A stretch of 64,000 nucleotides of DNA from Parabacteroides distasonis ATCC 8503. Its GTDB lineage: Bacteria > Bacteroidota > Bacteroidia > Bacteroidales > Tannerellaceae. Positions 31,612-38,746 of this stretch are shown here, piece after piece; the stretch's first letter is position 1, and every line of letters starts with the position of its first letter. The DNA lies in the NCBI RefSeq assembly GCF_000012845.1, contig NC_009615.1:2633501-2697500 (forward strand). The letters run 5' to 3'. The notes below the pieces were generated by a model. It did not search any database, was not told the origin of the DNA, and saw only the letters and a list, made by a program, of their open reading frames with translations. Position numbers and translations under genes: made by a program.

Positions 31612-32154
31612 CTATTCTTTCTCAACTTGCATATAACCCAACTCAAGGGGAGTCTTGCGTCCGAAGACCTTAACCATCACCTTAAGTTTCTTTTTCTCGG
31701 CGTTGACCTCTTCGATTATACCCGTGAAACCGCTGAACGGTCCAAAAGTAATCTTCACACTCTCGCCAACATAGAACTGGATATCCAGATCCTCTTGTTG
31801 TTCCTGCAACTCGTCAACCGTACCTAAGATACGATTCACTTCCGCAGGACGTAATGGCACGGGGGTATCAGAACCACCCAAGAAACCAATCACATTCGGA
31901 ATGTTCCGCAATCGATGAGCAACCTCACCGACCAAAGCAGCCTCGACCAGCACATAACCCGGCAAGTAAGCCCTTTCTTTCATGACCTTCTTACCGTTTC
32001 GTACCGTAAAGGTTTTCTCAGTCGGAATCAAGACTTGAGATACATATTCTCCCAGATCCGTATTCTTCAGCTCAGCCTCTAGATATTCCCGTACCTTGTT
32101 CTCCTTGCCACTGATGGCACGCAGAACATAAAATTTCTTTTGGATATCAGACAT
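31612..32154 (-). CDS. nusG: Transcription elongation factor NusG
   Basis: Protein of 180 residues that binds RNA polymerase and links it to Rho or to the ribosome. The NGN domain (about 1-115, KKFYVLRAISGKENKVREYLEAE, ERAYLPGYVLVEA) is followed by a KOW domain (GESVKITFGPFSGFTGIIEEV). It lies 11 bases after secE in the standard order. Confidence 0.97.
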   Translation of the reverse strand: MSDIQKKFYVLRAISGKENKVREYLEAELKNTDLGEYVSQVLIPTEKTFTVRNGKKVMKERAYLPGYVLVEAALVGEVAHRLRNIPNVIGFLGGSDTPVPLRPAEVNRILGTVDELQEQQEDLDIQFYVGESVKITFGPFSGFTGIIEEVNAEKKKLKVMVKVFGRKTPLELGYMQVEKE

Positions 32155-32165
32155 ACCTTAACTGA

Positions 32166-32360
32166 TTAGAAAATTTGGTTGTAGAAGAAACGCATAACAG
32201 CCTCGAAGGCCCCGTCAACAACAAAGATCAATGCGGCGATGATAAGGGAAGCAAACATAACAACAACCGCACTATTGGAAAGCTCTGCTCTCGTAGGCCA
32301 AGAAACTTTATAAACAAGTTCGTTATAAGATTCCTTAATATAAGTAATTATCTTTTTCAT
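32166..32360 (-). CDS. secE: Preprotein translocase subunit SecE
   Basis: Small single-helix membrane protein of 64 residues, beginning MKKIITYIKESYNELVYKVSWPT. It stabilises the SecY channel. The amphipathic N-terminal helix with KVSWPTRAEL is the family mark, followed by one membrane helix (AVVVMFASLIIAALIFVV). The start at 32360 is chosen because a longer frame to 32408 would run into the tRNA-Trp gene. Confidence 0.95.
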   Translation of the reverse strand: MKKIITYIKESYNELVYKVSWPTRAELSNSAVVVMFASLIIAALIFVVDGAFEAVMRFFYNQIF

Positions 32361-32378
32361 CGAATCTATAGATTTTAG

Positions 32379-32451
32379 CACGGAAGGAGAGGCTCGAACT
32401 CCCGACACCTGGTTTTGGAGACCAGTGCTCTACCAACTGAGCTACTTCCGT
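32379..32451 (-). tRNA. tRNA-Trp (CCA)
   Basis: 73-nt cloverleaf with a perfect 7-bp acceptor stem (ACGGAAG / CTTCCGT), anticodon stem CTGGT / ACCAG and loop CTCCAAA, so the anticodon is CCA. The 3' CCA end is not encoded. It lies between tuf and secE and is probably cut out of the shared transcript. Confidence 0.96.
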
Positions 32452-32455
32452 AGAA

Positions 32456-32483
32456 ATAGCCAGCCCTTAAAAAGACTGGCTAT
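32456..32483. other. Hairpin between tuf and tRNA-Trp
   Basis: Perfect 8-bp inverted repeat ATAGCCAG / CTGGCTAT (32456-32463 and 32476-32483) with a 12-base loop. Without a strong T-tract it is more likely a processing or partial-termination site than a full terminator. Confidence 0.45.
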
Positions 32484-32503
32484 AACATTATCTAATGCTT
32501 GAA

Positions 32504-33691
32504 TTAGTTCTCTAATTCTGTGATCTGGCCTGCACCTACTGTACGTCCACCCTCGCGGATAGCGAAACGAAGACCTACGCTACATGCTACCGGATAGATC
32601 AACTCAACCTCGATCGTTACGTTATCACCCGGCATTACCATTTCAGTTCCTTCCGGCAAAGTGATCTCACCAGTTACATCCAATGTACGGATATAGAACT
32701 GAGGACGATATTTGTTGTGGAACGGAGTGTGACGACCACCTTCCTCTTTCTTCAAGATATAAACCTCAGCCTTGAACTTAGAATGCTCTTTAACCTGACC
32801 CGGGTGGCAGATTACCATACCACGCTTGATCTCATTCTTATCGATACCGCGAAGCAACAAACCAACGTTATCACCAGCCTCACCTTGATCCAATAACTTA
32901 CGGAACATCTCAACACCTGTAACAACAGATTTCTTACCAGCAGCGCCAAGACCGATGATCTGAACTTCCTCACCAACCTTAACAATACCTGTCTCGATAC
33001 GACCTGTAGCAACAGTACCACGACCCGTGATTGAGAATACGTCCTCAACCGGCATCAAGAACGGCTTGTCGATTTCGCGCGGAGGCAGAGGAATCCAAGT
33101 ATCACAAGCTTCCATCAACTCCATTACTTTATCTTCCCATTGAGCATCACCGTTCAATGCACCAAGAGCAGAACCACGGATGATCGGAGTGTTGTCACCG
33201 TCGAATTGATAGAATGAAAGCAACTCTCTCATCTCCATCTCAACCAATTCCAACATTTCCTCGTCGTCAACCATGTCACACTTGTTCATGAATACAACCA
33301 ATCTCGGAACGTTTACCTGACGAGCCAAAAGGATGTGCTCGCGAGTTTGAGGCATAGGACCATCAGTAGCAGCAACTACGATGATAGCACCGTCCATCTG
33401 AGCAGCACCAGTTACCATGTTCTTTACGTAGTCGGCGTGACCCGGACAGTCTACGTGAGCATAGTGACGGTTTGCAGTCTGATACTCTACGTGAGAAGTG
33501 TTGATTGTGATACCTCTCTCTTTTTCTTCAGGAGCGTTGTCGATAGAATCGAATGAACGCAACTCTGAAAGACCTTTCTTTGCCAATACTGTTGTGATAG
33601 CAGCTGTCAAAGTTGTTTTACCGTGGTCAACGTGACCAATCGTACCAATGTTCACATGTGGTTTCGATCTGTCAAATTTCTCTTTTGCCAT
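32504..33691 (-). CDS. tuf: Elongation factor Tu
   Basis: GTPase of 395 residues that carries aminoacyl-tRNA to the ribosome. The G motifs are [16 protein letters not shown] and NKCD, and the effector region around KERGITI is intact, with domains 2 and 3 complete. It follows the four-tRNA cluster directly, the same place as tufB in enterobacteria, and precedes tRNA-Trp and secE. Confidence 0.98.
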   Translation of the reverse strand: MAKEKFDRSKPHVNIGTIGHVDHGKTTLTAAITTVLAKKGLSELRSFDSIDNAPEEKERGITINTSHVEYQTANRHYAHVDCPGHADYVKNMVTGAAQMDGAIIVVAATDGPMPQTREHILLARQVNVPRLVVFMNKCDMVDDEEMLELVEMEMRELLSFYQFDGDNTPIIRGSALGALNGDAQWEDKVMELMEACDTWIPLPPREIDKPFLMPVEDVFSITGRGTVATGRIETGIVKVGEEVQIIGLGAAGKKSVVTGVEMFRKLLDQGEAGDNVGLLLRGIDKNEIKRGMVICHPGQVKEHSKFKAEVYILKKEEGGRHTPFHNKYRPQFYIRTLDVTGEITLPEGTEMVMPGDNVTIEVELIYPVACSVGLRFAIREGGRTVGAGQITELEN

Positions 33692-33740
33692 AACTTAATT
33701 GTTCTTTATTTGATTAATGATCATGTTCAATTTTCAATTG

Positions 33741-33812
<72 letters not shown>

Positions 33813-33822
33813 AACTTATAAG

Positions 33823-33895
33823 AGCGGAAGACGGGGCTCAAACCCGCGACCCTCAGCTTGGAAGGCTAATGCTCTATCAACTGAGCTACTTCCGC
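33823..33895 (-). tRNA. tRNA-Gly (TCC)
   Basis: 73-nt cloverleaf with acceptor stem GCGGAAG / CTTCCGC and anticodon loop CTTCCAA, giving anticodon TCC. CCA is not encoded. Confidence 0.95.
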
Positions 33896-33939
33896 AAGAC
33901 CGAATGAACCAACCGATTCTCTCATTTGTTTCATTCGTG

Positions 33940-34022
33940 TGGGCAGTGATGGATTCGAACCACCGAAGGCGAAAGCCAGCTGAGTTACAGTCAGCCCCAT
34001 TTGGCCACTCTGGTAACTGCCC
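33940..34022 (-). tRNA. tRNA-Tyr (GTA)
   Basis: 83-nt class II tRNA with a long variable arm, acceptor stem GGGCAGT / ACTGCCC, and anticodon stem GCTGA / TCAGC around CTGTAAC, giving anticodon GTA. Confidence 0.95.
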
Positions 34023-34041
34023 ATTCCAATACATTCTTTTG

Positions 34042-34115
34042 AGCCTCTTGTCGGATTCGAACCAACGACCCCGAGATTACAAATCACGTGCTCTGGCCAA
34101 CTGAGCTAAAGAGGC
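34042..34115 (-). tRNA. tRNA-Thr (TGT)
   Basis: 74-nt cloverleaf with acceptor stem GCCTCTT / AAGAGGC. The anticodon loop TTTGTAA gives anticodon TGT; the anticodon stem CGTGA / TCTCG has one T-T mismatch in the middle. It is the first gene of the tRNA-tuf transcript. Confidence 0.93.
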
Positions 34116-34124
34116 GATACTTCT

Positions 34125-34161
34125 AAAAGCAGCCGTTTCGTCACCACGGCGAAACGGCTGC
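34125..34161 (-). terminator. Terminator after hpf
   Basis: Perfect 12-bp stem (34129-34140 with 34150-34161), 9-base loop, then TTTTA on the minus strand. Its upstream arm touches the -7 box of the next promoter. Confidence 0.8.
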
Positions 34162-34191
34162 AAATTTAGATATTATTTCTTACATACCAAA
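34161..34191 (-). promoter_or_regulatory. Promoter of the tRNA-tuf-secE operon
   Basis: On the minus strand TTTG (34188-34191) and TAAATTTG (34161-34168) are 19 bases apart, matching the Bacteroidetes consensus. Transcription would start near 34154, about 40 bases before the first tRNA. Confidence 0.65.
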
Positions 34192-34208
34192 TTTATCTAC
34201 CGTTTTTT

Positions 34209-34508
34209 TTATTTGGCTCTGATTTTTTCTTTGAATTTAACCAGTTGCTTCTCCAAAGCCTCAACACAATCGTCTATCGCCCCTTCGAAAGTATCGTTTA
34301 TTTTATCAGCGAAACATTCCCCGTTCTTCACGGACAACATTATACTGGCCTGCTTGTTCTTCACCGTCTCAGGCTTAACCACCTTCAATGTAACCTCTGC
34401 CAATATAATACCATCGAAGTATTGCTCCAATTTAGAAACTTTCTTCTGAATAAACGCCTCCAACTGTGCAGTTGCGTCGAAATGAATTGCTTGAATTCTA
34501 ACGTCCAT
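34209..34508 (-). CDS. hpf: Ribosome hibernation-promoting factor, short form
   Basis: Protein of 99 residues beginning MDVRIQAIHFDATAQLEAFI, which binds the 30S subunit and stabilises idle ribosomes. The sigma-54 modulation/S30EA fold is seen in KKVSKLEQYFDGIILAEVTLK and the lysine-rich C-terminus. The ATG at 34508 is preceded by AAGGAGG at a good distance, an unusually strong Shine-Dalgarno for this phylum. Both signal and start lie inside the last codons of the recombinase gene, so translation is probably coupled. Confidence 0.92.
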   Translation of the reverse strand: MDVRIQAIHFDATAQLEAFIQKKVSKLEQYFDGIILAEVTLKVVKPETVKNKQASIMLSVKNGECFADKINDTFEGAIDDCVEALEKQLVKFKEKIRAK

Positions 34509-35406
34509 AATAACCTCCTTCTTTTTTTGCTCTTGGATGAGCATGATACACTTTTTTTAATTCCTCAAAGGTTGTATGCGTGTAAACACTGGTAGACGCT
34601 AAACTGCTATGACCTAATAAATCTTTCACAGCGTTCAGCTCGGCTCCGTTGTTTAACATACTCGTTGCAAATGAATGTCGTAACACGTGTGGACTTCGTT
34701 TCGCCAGCATGGGTATCTCCGACAATTGCTTTTTTACTATATTATAAACAATCCCCGTCGACAACTGGTTCCCGTTCTTTCGAACGAAAAACCATTCACC
34801 GGCTGCCTCAACCTCACGATCACGGACTTCCGTGTATGCAAGCATTAAGTTTTTTAAACCCTCCGCAAAAGGAATCAACCGCTGCTTGTTCCGCTTTCCG
34901 GTTACCTTGACCTGCATCGCCTCATAATCCACATCCACGTTTCGTATGCCGATTAACTCTGAGCGGCGCATCCCGGTATCGTATAGCATCTCAATGACCA
35001 ACCGATTCCTCACACCTTCAAAATCCTCATCAAATCCGTCCCCGTCCAACAACGCCTCCAACTCGCTATCCTTAATAAAATAAGGCAAGGGTTTCTTCGT
35101 TTTCGGACCGCTCACCAATCTCAACGGATTCGCGGAGACAATGCCCCGTTTCATGAGAAACTTAAAAAAAGATTTCAAAGAACTTAATTTCCGGTTTACC
35201 GATACGGGAGAGAGCTTCTCGTCCATCAAACTGACGATCCAGCTTCTCACGAAATCCGAGTCGATTTCCCCGGGGTTGAATACACCTTCTCGATGCTCTC
35301 TTACATACCTCTGGAATTGGTCCAAATCTTTCGAATAGGCACCAATCGTATAATTGGAATAGTTCCGCTCATACCGGAGATAGTTTAGAAAGTCATCGAT
35401 CAGCAT
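34498..35406 (-). CDS. Tyrosine recombinase, XerC/XerD type
   Basis: Site-specific recombinase of 302 residues, probably acting in chromosome dimer resolution. An N-terminal SAM-like DNA-binding domain (about 1-85) is followed by the catalytic domain. The active residues are visible: Arg in DTGMRRSELIGI, HVLRHSFATSM (His and Arg), LGHSSLASTSVY (His) and the nucleophile Tyr in VYTHTTFEELK. Position between rpsU and hpf, with no mobile-element genes around it, favours a housekeeping role. Confidence 0.92.
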   Translation of the reverse strand: MLIDDFLNYLRYERNYSNYTIGAYSKDLDQFQRYVREHREGVFNPGEIDSDFVRSWIVSLMDEKLSPVSVNRKLSSLKSFFKFLMKRGIVSANPLRLVSGPKTKKPLPYFIKDSELEALLDGDGFDEDFEGVRNRLVIEMLYDTGMRRSELIGIRNVDVDYEAMQVKVTGKRNKQRLIPFAEGLKNLMLAYTEVRDREVEAAGEWFFVRKNGNQLSTGIVYNIVKKQLSEIPMLAKRSPHVLRHSFATSMLNNGAELNAVKDLLGHSSLASTSVYTHTTFEELKKVYHAHPRAKKEGGYYGR

Positions 35407-35410
35407 ATTC

Positions 35411-35436
35411 TCGTTGCATCAACATTCATGCAACGA
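35411..35436. other. Hairpin upstream of the recombinase gene
   Basis: Perfect 8-bp inverted repeat TCGTTGCA / TGCAACGA (35411-35418 and 35429-35436) with a 10-base loop, ending 5 bases before the recombinase start codon. It would be in the leader of the xerC-hpf message and might reduce initiation. Confidence 0.45.
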
Positions 35437-35479
35437 AAATAGGAATAAGAATTCAATAAAACAAGCCCGGAAGCTATAA

Positions 35480-35671
35480 TTATTCTTCTACTTGTTGCAA
35501 ATGCTGTACGTAGATAGCACGCATAGTCTGCTTTCTCTTCGTAACAGACGGTTTCTCGAAAGCCTGACGGCCTCTCAATTCCTTGACTACACCTGTTTTC
35601 TCGAACTTTCTCTTGAATTTCTTAAGCGCCTTCTCGATGTTTTCGCCTTCTTTTAATGGAACTACGATCAT
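35480..35671 (-). CDS. rpsU: Ribosomal protein S21
   Basis: Small basic protein of the 30S subunit, 63 residues. The sequence starts MIVVPLKEGENIEKALKKFK and has the typical helical basic stretch with FEKTGVVKELRGRQAFEKPS. It is first in the rpsU-recombinase-hpf order. In Bacteroidetes S21 is linked to the occlusion of the anti-Shine-Dalgarno sequence, which is of interest given the strong signal before hpf. Confidence 0.97.
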   Translation of the reverse strand: MIVVPLKEGENIEKALKKFKRKFEKTGVVKELRGRQAFEKPSVTKRKQTMRAIYVQHLQQVEE

Positions 35672-35720
35672 AATTTAAATTGTTATATTGTTTAATTATT
35701 TATATCCTCAAATTGAGCGG

Positions 35721-35751
35721 CAAAATTACTGATTGTTTCGGGATTAGCAAA
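35721..35751 (-). promoter_or_regulatory. Promoter of rpsU
   Basis: TTTG (35748-35751) and TAATTTTG (35721-35728) on the minus strand, 19 bases apart, 50 bases before the rpsU start. Confidence 0.65.
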
Positions 35752-35755
35752 ACTT

Positions 35756-36793
35756 TCAGCGATTATTTTTATAAAAGATGCCTTTCTCCGTAATTATAGC
35801 CGTGATTAGCTCGTGGGGAGTAATGTCGAAGGCGGGGTTGTAGACTTTCACGTCTTTCGGGGCCATACGCCTTGAATACCACATCTCGGTGACCTCATCG
35901 GGGTTACGTTCCTCTATTACAATGGAATCGCCGTCCGGGCACGAGCCATCGATGGTGGATGTCGGGCCTAATACATAGAAGGGGATCTTGTAATGCCGGG
36001 CCAAGATAGCCACTCCAGACGTGCCGATCTTATTCGCCACGTCGCCATTGGCGGCTACACGGTCGCAACCTACGACCACGGCATGCACCCAGCCTTTCCG
36101 CATGACGACGGAGGCCATATTATCGCAAATCAGCGTCACGTCCACGCCGGCCCTGCTTAGCTCATAGGCCGTGAGCCGGGCGCCTTGCAACAAAGGACGG
36201 GTCTCGTCGGCGAAGACCTTGAAACCATAACCTCTCTCCTGCCCCAGATAAATCGGCGCCAAAGCGGTGCCATACTCCGAGACCGCCAGATGTCCGGCGT
36301 TACAATGCGTAAGGATTCCCATCCCGGGACGGAGTAGCTCCAGACAGTTCTCGCCGATCTGCCGGCAAGCGGCGGCGTCTTCCTCCCGGATCGCGATCGC
36401 TTCCTTATATAATAGCTCTTTCCATTCCGGGACAGACAAGGTTGGATGAGCGACCAATACCCGCTCCATCCGGTTCAGCGCCGCCACCAGATTCACCGCT
36501 GTCGGACGGGAACCGGCCAGATACTCCTTGATCTTCCGAAACTCATTCACGAAAACGGATTTCTCCGCCGTATCGATCCGACGGGCGCAGACATAGATAC
36601 CATAAGCGGCCGCTACCCCGATAGCAGGTGCTCCACGTACCTTTAATTTATAGATAGCGTCCCATATCTCCTCGGCAGTGGTAAGGGTCAGATACGCTTC
36701 CTTACCCGGCAGCAGAGTTTGGTCCAAAATGATCACACCGTCCGCTTGCTCGTTGAAACGCACGGTCTTTAAATCAGATAGAGTTTGTATCAT
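35756..36793 (-). CDS. mtnA: S-methyl-5-thioribose-1-phosphate isomerase
   Basis: Enzyme of 345 residues in methionine salvage, which converts methylthioribose-1-phosphate to methylthioribulose-1-phosphate. Family motifs are [26 protein letters not shown] with the catalytic cysteine, [18 protein letters not shown] and [17 protein letters not shown] with the catalytic aspartate. The related aIF2B-like ribose-1,5-bisphosphate isomerases are less likely given length and motifs. No other salvage gene is close by. Confidence 0.94.
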   Translation of the reverse strand: MIQTLSDLKTVRFNEQADGVIILDQTLLPGKEAYLTLTTAEEIWDAIYKLKVRGAPAIGVAAAYGIYVCARRIDTAEKSVFVNEFRKIKEYLAGSRPTAVNLVAALNRMERVLVAHPTLSVPEWKELLYKEAIAIREEDAAACRQIGENCLELLRPGMGILTHCNAGHLAVSEYGTALAPIYLGQERGYGFKVFADETRPLLQGARLTAYELSRAGVDVTLICDNMASVVMRKGWVHAVVVGCDRVAANGDVANKIGTSGVAILARHYKIPFYVLGPTSTIDGSCPDGDSIVIEERNPDEVTEMWYSRRMAPKDVKVYNPAFDITPHELITAIITEKGIFYKNNR

Positions 36794-36807
36794 TCGATAT
36801 GAATATA

Positions 36808-37665
36808 TTAATAGTTCACGGGACCCAGCGTAGCTTCTATCGCCACCCCTGCGGCGGTAACCGCTATCGCTCCTACGACAAGGCCTGCCGTAGCCCCATG
36901 AGTCTCTTTCACGTAAAAGAAATCGCCGGATTGCTGCTGTCCCTCATCGAAATACTGGGGAGCCACGTCGCCGACCTTGATCAATTTCGCCAGATAGAAG
37001 TTCCGCTCAAAAGAGGAATGCTTCAAGGGCTTCCCATTAGTCCCTCCGGCGAACAACGTCAGGTAGCTACGGAATCTCAGCGGAGAATCTTCTTCTGTAA
37101 AATCCTTCACTCGGATATTTACGGTTGTGTTTGCTTTCGTTGTCATTTGTTCCTTTACATACTCTTCTTTCGGGATCTCGTTAAACGGGAAGTTGGCTAA
37201 TTGCAAAGGCGTATTGACTAATTTGGAATGCGGCGGGATAAACTCAACGCCCTTTGGCAAACTCACATCACCGGAGAAGGAACCTTCCGAGTAGCTCCAC
37301 CCGCTGCTGCTCCTATCGCTCCAATGAAAGGAGCTACCGGATGCCACGCTAGAGCTCTCGCCTCTCACCGAGGCCACTTTCGGGTCGTAGGTGGTAGCCA
37401 CGTCATCGATAATCAGCGCCGACCGCCCCCAATCCACGTACAAGGGTTCATCCAGTTTATTATAAATGGTAATAGTAACCGGGGCGTTCTCTCCCCAGAA
37501 ACGATAAGAGATACGTACCGTATCGTTTTCCTGCACAAAATCACCTCTCTCATTCTTCTCCCCGACGGGGTCATTCGAGTTCAACATCGAATAATAATAA
37601 GAAGAACATGCGCTCAAGCCGAGAAGCAGAGCCGCAAAGACAAAAAGATAAAGCAGATTCCTCAT
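36808..37665 (-). CDS. Uncharacterised lipoprotein
   Basis: Protein of 285 residues that I do not assign to a family. The N-terminus [20 protein letters not shown] has a clear lipobox (LSAC, Cys20) followed by SSYYYS. The middle seems beta-rich ([22 protein letters not shown]) with a serine-rich stretch around residues 100-135. The C-terminal part has a Gly/Ala-rich segment ([25 protein letters not shown]) that could be a membrane helix. It is 14 bases from mtnA on the same strand but a functional link is not evident. Confidence 0.75.
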   Translation of the reverse strand: MRNLLYLFVFAALLLGLSACSSYYYSMLNSNDPVGEKNERGDFVQENDTVRISYRFWGENAPVTITIYNKLDEPLYVDWGRSALIIDDVATTYDPKVASVRGESSSVASGSSFHWSDRSSSGWSYSEGSFSGDVSLPKGVEFIPPHSKLVNTPLQLANFPFNEIPKEEYVKEQMTTKANTTVNIRVKDFTEEDSPLRFRSYLTLFAGGTNGKPLKHSSFERNFYLAKLIKVGDVAPQYFDEGQQQSGDFFYVKETHGATAGLVVGAIAVTAAGVAIEATLGPVNY

Positions 37666-37752
37666 GGCACTTCTTATTTGTTTCTACAAAGCTAGCAAAT
37701 TATTCCTTGATATCTATTGGGTGCCTTATCTTTAACTTGATTTAAAGGGATC

Positions 37753-37787
37753 GGTTCACAAGGTTGTGGACCACAAGGCTGTGAGCC
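37753..37787. repeat. Interrupted palindrome upstream of the HU-domain gene
   Basis: A 35-base inverted repeat: outer arms of 8 bases (one G-T pair) and an inner TTGTGG / CCACAA pair around a single central A, with a 3-by-3 internal mismatch. Confidence 0.55.
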
Positions 37788-37855
37788 CATACACGTTTAT
37801 CATAACCTTTAGCTCTTTTATCCGGAATCCTTACCCTTTTCTCTTTTATATATTG

Positions 37856-37863
37856 TACCTTTG
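37856..37863 (+). promoter_or_regulatory. Possible -7 box for the HU-domain gene
   Basis: TACCTTTG matches TAnnTTTG; transcription from here would begin near 37870 and place the double hairpin at 37885-37963 in the 5' leader. No clear -33 word at the right distance. Confidence 0.4.
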
Positions 37864-37884
37864 AAGCTGAAGTATTCATTATCC

Positions 37885-37963
37885 ACCATCTGTTAGACGA
37901 TCATCTAACGGATGGTAGATGATCGTCCAACAGTTGGTGCATGATCATGCAACGGCTGTTGGA
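37885..37963 (+). repeat. Two adjacent GATC-centred hairpins in the HU-gene leader
   Basis: The first inverted repeat has 13-base arms (37885-37897 and 37904-37916, one G-T pair) around CGATCA. The second runs from 37926 to 37963 with about 16 paired bases, one mismatch and GATC at its centre; it contains the perfect palindrome TGCATGATCATGCA. The linker AGATGATCGT (37917-37926) is the exact complement of 37897-37906, so it can also pair with the loop side of the first hairpin. Confidence 0.7.
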
Positions 37964-38066
37964 AGATGAATCCTTCTTGAAGAAACCGCTAAGCTCGCCT
38001 ATAGAAACGGGTAAGCGATCCAGAAGAATCAGACAAAAGATCTATAACCATTTAAACACAGCACAG

Positions 38067-38702
38067 ATGTCAGCAAATTACAAGCTAGTCAGAAATCCCA
38101 ACCCGAATCCAGAGGAATCCGGGAAGTCATTACCCCTACATCCTCGTTTGGTCTCTTGCGGGACGATACATACGGATGAGTTCATCAATAGAGCGAAGTC
38201 ACGGTCTTCTTTCTCGCCCGCGGATATGAAAGGGATCTTGCAGCTCTTCCAAGACATGATGGTGGACTTTCTCATGTTCGGTTATAACGTGGAGCTAGAG
38301 GGGATCGGTACTTTCAGCGTCTCACTGAAAAGCCGGCCCGTCATGGAAAAGAATGAGGTCCGGGCGGAATCCATCCATTTTAAGGACGTGAAGTTCAGAT
38401 CGTCCAAGGAACTAAGAGACCGGCTGAAGACCATGCCGGTGTTTCGTGACGAGTACACGGTTAGCGATCCCGCATATCCCTCCGCCAAGGAATGCGAGCA
38501 AGAGGTATTCCGTTATCTGGAGACGAACCCTTTTATCCACCAGAAGAAGTATATGTCGCTCTGCGGATGCTCCAGAAGTAAGGCTTCCCTCGACTTGCGG
38601 CGGCTGGTAGAGGAAGGGAAACTGCGGTGGGAAAAACTAGGTACTTCCCATCTATATTATAAGGTAGAAGAGCCGGTTTCCGGCGAGACAAATCCAAAAT
38701 AA
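38067..38702 (+). CDS. HU-family DNA-binding protein with C-terminal extension
   Basis: Protein of 211 residues beginning MSANYKLVRNPNPNPEE. Residues about 1-120 match the HU-HIG type of HU/IHF-like domain common in Bacteroidales (LHPRLVSCGTIHTDEFINRAKSRSSFSPADM, then FLMFGYNVELEGIGTFSVSLKSR). Residues about 140-205 (CEQEVFRYLETNPFIHQKKYMSLCGCSRSKASLDLRRLVEEGKLRW) look like a winged helix. The start at 38067 is preferred over an upstream ATG at 37941, because that extension would be encoded by the palindromic leader. It probably shapes DNA locally; the target is unknown. Confidence 0.82.
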   Translation: MSANYKLVRNPNPNPEESGKSLPLHPRLVSCGTIHTDEFINRAKSRSSFSPADMKGILQLFQDMMVDFLMFGYNVELEGIGTFSVSLKSRPVMEKNEVRAESIHFKDVKFRSSKELRDRLKTMPVFRDEYTVSDPAYPSAKECEQEVFRYLETNPFIHQKKYMSLCGCSRSKASLDLRRLVEEGKLRWEKLGTSHLYYKVEEPVSGETNPK

Positions 38703-38746
38703 TTCATTAACTTTGCGAGTATTAATGTTGACTAAAATAAAATGCG

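Noticed and set aside
34498..35406. Recombinase as sign of an integrated mobile element
   Set aside because: No att-like repeats, transposition genes or cargo surround it. Its place between rpsU and hpf and its XerC/D-like form point to a housekeeping enzyme.
37885..37963. CRISPR-like array
   Set aside because: The repeats are inverted and adjacent, with no regular unique spacers, and no cas gene is present in the window.
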